Translations under genes and position numbers: made by a program | Assembly: GCA_031286555.1 (NCBI GenBank) | Contig: JAITUD010000419.1 | Location: 1 to 8,293 of the forward strand | DNA length: 8,293 bases | Source of the DNA: Microbacterium sp. | GTDB lineage: Bacteria > Actinomycetota > Actinomycetes > Actinomycetales > Microbacteriaceae | Reading direction: 5' to 3' | Notes under the pieces: generated by a model | Told to the model about the DNA's origin: nothing | The model's database searches: none | Seen by the model: the letters and a program-made list of their open reading frames with translations, nothing else | Shown: in pieces, positions 7,688 through 8,293 of the stretch | Layout: each line of letters starts with the position of its first letter | Numbering within the stretch: position 1 is the first letter of the stretch

Positions 7688-7732
7688 GGGGTGTGGACGC
7701 ACGGAATGCTTCCGGGCGGGGGTCCACACCCC
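7688..7732 (-). promoter_or_regulatory. Alternative 11-bp stem or pseudoknot involving the hairpin loop
   Basis: Sequence 7688-7698 is exactly complementary to 7722-7732. The latter covers the whole 7-base loop of the 16-bp hairpin plus four bases of one arm. In the transcript the loop (UGUGGAC) could pair with GUCCACA just downstream, giving an H-type pseudoknot, or the 11-bp stem could replace the top of the hairpin. It ends 17 bases before the dppB ATG, in the usual ribosome-binding area. The complementarity is visible; any regulatory effect is inference. Confidence 0.5.
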
Positions 7733-7744
7733 GCCCGGAAGCAT
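7706..7744 (-). promoter_or_regulatory. Perfect 16-bp hairpin between the binding-protein gene and dppB
   Basis: Arms 7706-7721 and 7729-7744 (ATGCTTCCGGGCGGGG and its exact complement) flank a 7-base loop. In the transcript it begins 8 bases after the binding-protein stop codon. No T-run follows, so it is more likely an intercistronic stem that protects the upstream mRNA or causes partial termination than a strict terminator. Such stems commonly explain why the binding protein is made in excess over the membrane subunits; that role is inferred here. Confidence 0.7.
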
Positions 7745-7752
7745 CCTACGTT

Positions 7753-8293
7753 TTACTTCGCGATCTTCAGCTGCGCGAGCGCCAGCGCGGCGTCTTCGGC
7801 GCCGGTGGAGTACTTCGCGCCGCCCTCGATCCGGGCGTTCCACGCCGAGATCGACTTGCGGTAGTCGAGCAGGATCGTGGGCGGGTCCTCGCTGAGGGCC
7901 TGGTAGAGCTTGGTGTAGATCTTCTGCCGCTCCGCCTGGTCGAAGGTCGACGTGCCCTCCTTGATGAGCTTGGTGACCTCGGGGTTCGAGTATCCGGAGA
8001 CGTTGATGTCCGGGTCGTCGGTGCCGAACTCGCTCACGGCGTCGTTGGGGTCGGACAGGCCGTCGGTGCGGAACCCGGCCAGGTCGTAGTCCCCGTTGTA
8101 GAGGCGGTCGAACGCGGTGTTGGAGTCCAGCACCTCGGGCACGAAGTCGATGCCGAGCTTGGTGTAGGTGCTCTCCGCGATCGGGATGACCGGGTCGTCG
8201 TCCTTGGTGGTGATGTACGACAGCTTCAGCTTGACGCCGTCCTTCTCGCGGACGCCGTCCGAGCCCTTCTTCCAGCCCGCCTCGTCGAGCAGC
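7753..8293 (-). CDS. Family 5 extracellular solute-binding protein (DppA/OppA type), C-terminal 179 residues
   Basis: The periplasmic-side or lipid-anchored receptor that captures peptide or another substrate and delivers it to DppBC. Only the C-terminal part is present; the N-terminus with the expected lipoprotein signal lies beyond the right edge. The visible start LLDEAGWKKGSDGVREKDGV is the family motif that precedes the second half of domain II. It is followed by KLKLSYITTKDD and YTKLGIDFVPEVLDSNTAFD. The region YNGDYDLAGFRTDGLSDPND matches the usual ‘yD…..w..d.pdP’ pattern. The ending has KIYTKLYQALSEDPPTILLDYRK (about 129-151 of the visible part), also typical. It ends in TAA at 7755-7753. 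The substrate cannot be inferred from this part; dipeptide, oligopeptide, nickel and some sugars are all known in the family. Confidence 0.94.
   Translation of the reverse strand, partial: LLDEAGWKKGSDGVREKDGVKLKLSYITTKDDDPVIPIAESTYTKLGIDFVPEVLDSNTAFDRLYNGDYDLAGFRTDGLSDPNDAVSEFGTDDPDINVSGYSNPEVTKLIKEGTSTFDQAERQKIYTKLYQALSEDPPTILLDYRKSISAWNARIEGGAKYSTGAEDAALALAQLKIAK

Noticed and set aside
7706..7744. Intrinsic terminator ending the binding-protein transcript
   Set aside because: The stem is strong but no T-run follows on the minus strand and the remaining operon genes continue directly, so partial read-through with mRNA protection is more likely.

Overview
The window comes from a high-GC actinobacterium. 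Base composition is about 70% G+C by eye, with strong G/C third positions, GTG and TTG starts and leaderless-type promoters. A small DIP1984-family gene and a short dispersed repeat with the core GAGCGAGCGGAGCGAG suggest Microbacteriaceae, perhaps Microbacterium; this placement is inference. Every gene I can support lies on the minus strand, so the window is best read from right to left. Long open frames on the plus strand are high-GC shadows.

Right half (about 8293 down to 3921): a peptide/nickel-type (Dpp/Opp) ABC importer operon in the usual order. It has the C-terminal part of a family 5 solute-binding lipoprotein, two inner-membrane permeases (dppB, dppC) and two ATPases (dppD, dppF). 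The last three junctions are 4-base stop/start overlaps (ATGA, GTGA, ATGA) with clear Shine-Dalgarno sequences, so translation is probably coupled. The only real gap is between the binding protein and dppB. It holds a perfect 16-bp hairpin whose 7-base loop is complementary to sequence just downstream, which could form a pseudoknot or an alternative stem.

Middle (about 3920 to 2780): two small housekeeping-type genes, a GNAT acetyltransferase of the short YjdJ-like type and a DIP1984-family coiled-coil protein, followed by a gap of about 250 bp with a modest hairpin.

Left half (2779 down to 1): sbcD and sbcC, the bacterial Mre11/Rad50-like nuclease complex, overlapping by 4 bases. sbcC starts with TTG and runs off the left edge just before the expected zinc hook. 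Its coiled-coil region carries an in-frame tandem duplication of a 39-bp sequence related to the repeat that ends dppF.

The gene content is ordinary core/transport DNA. I do not see a new defence or mobile system. The points worth a second look are the repeat family (a tandem copy inside sbcC and a copy that supplies the stop codon of dppF), the pseudoknot-like leader of dppB, and two starts that look leaderless.
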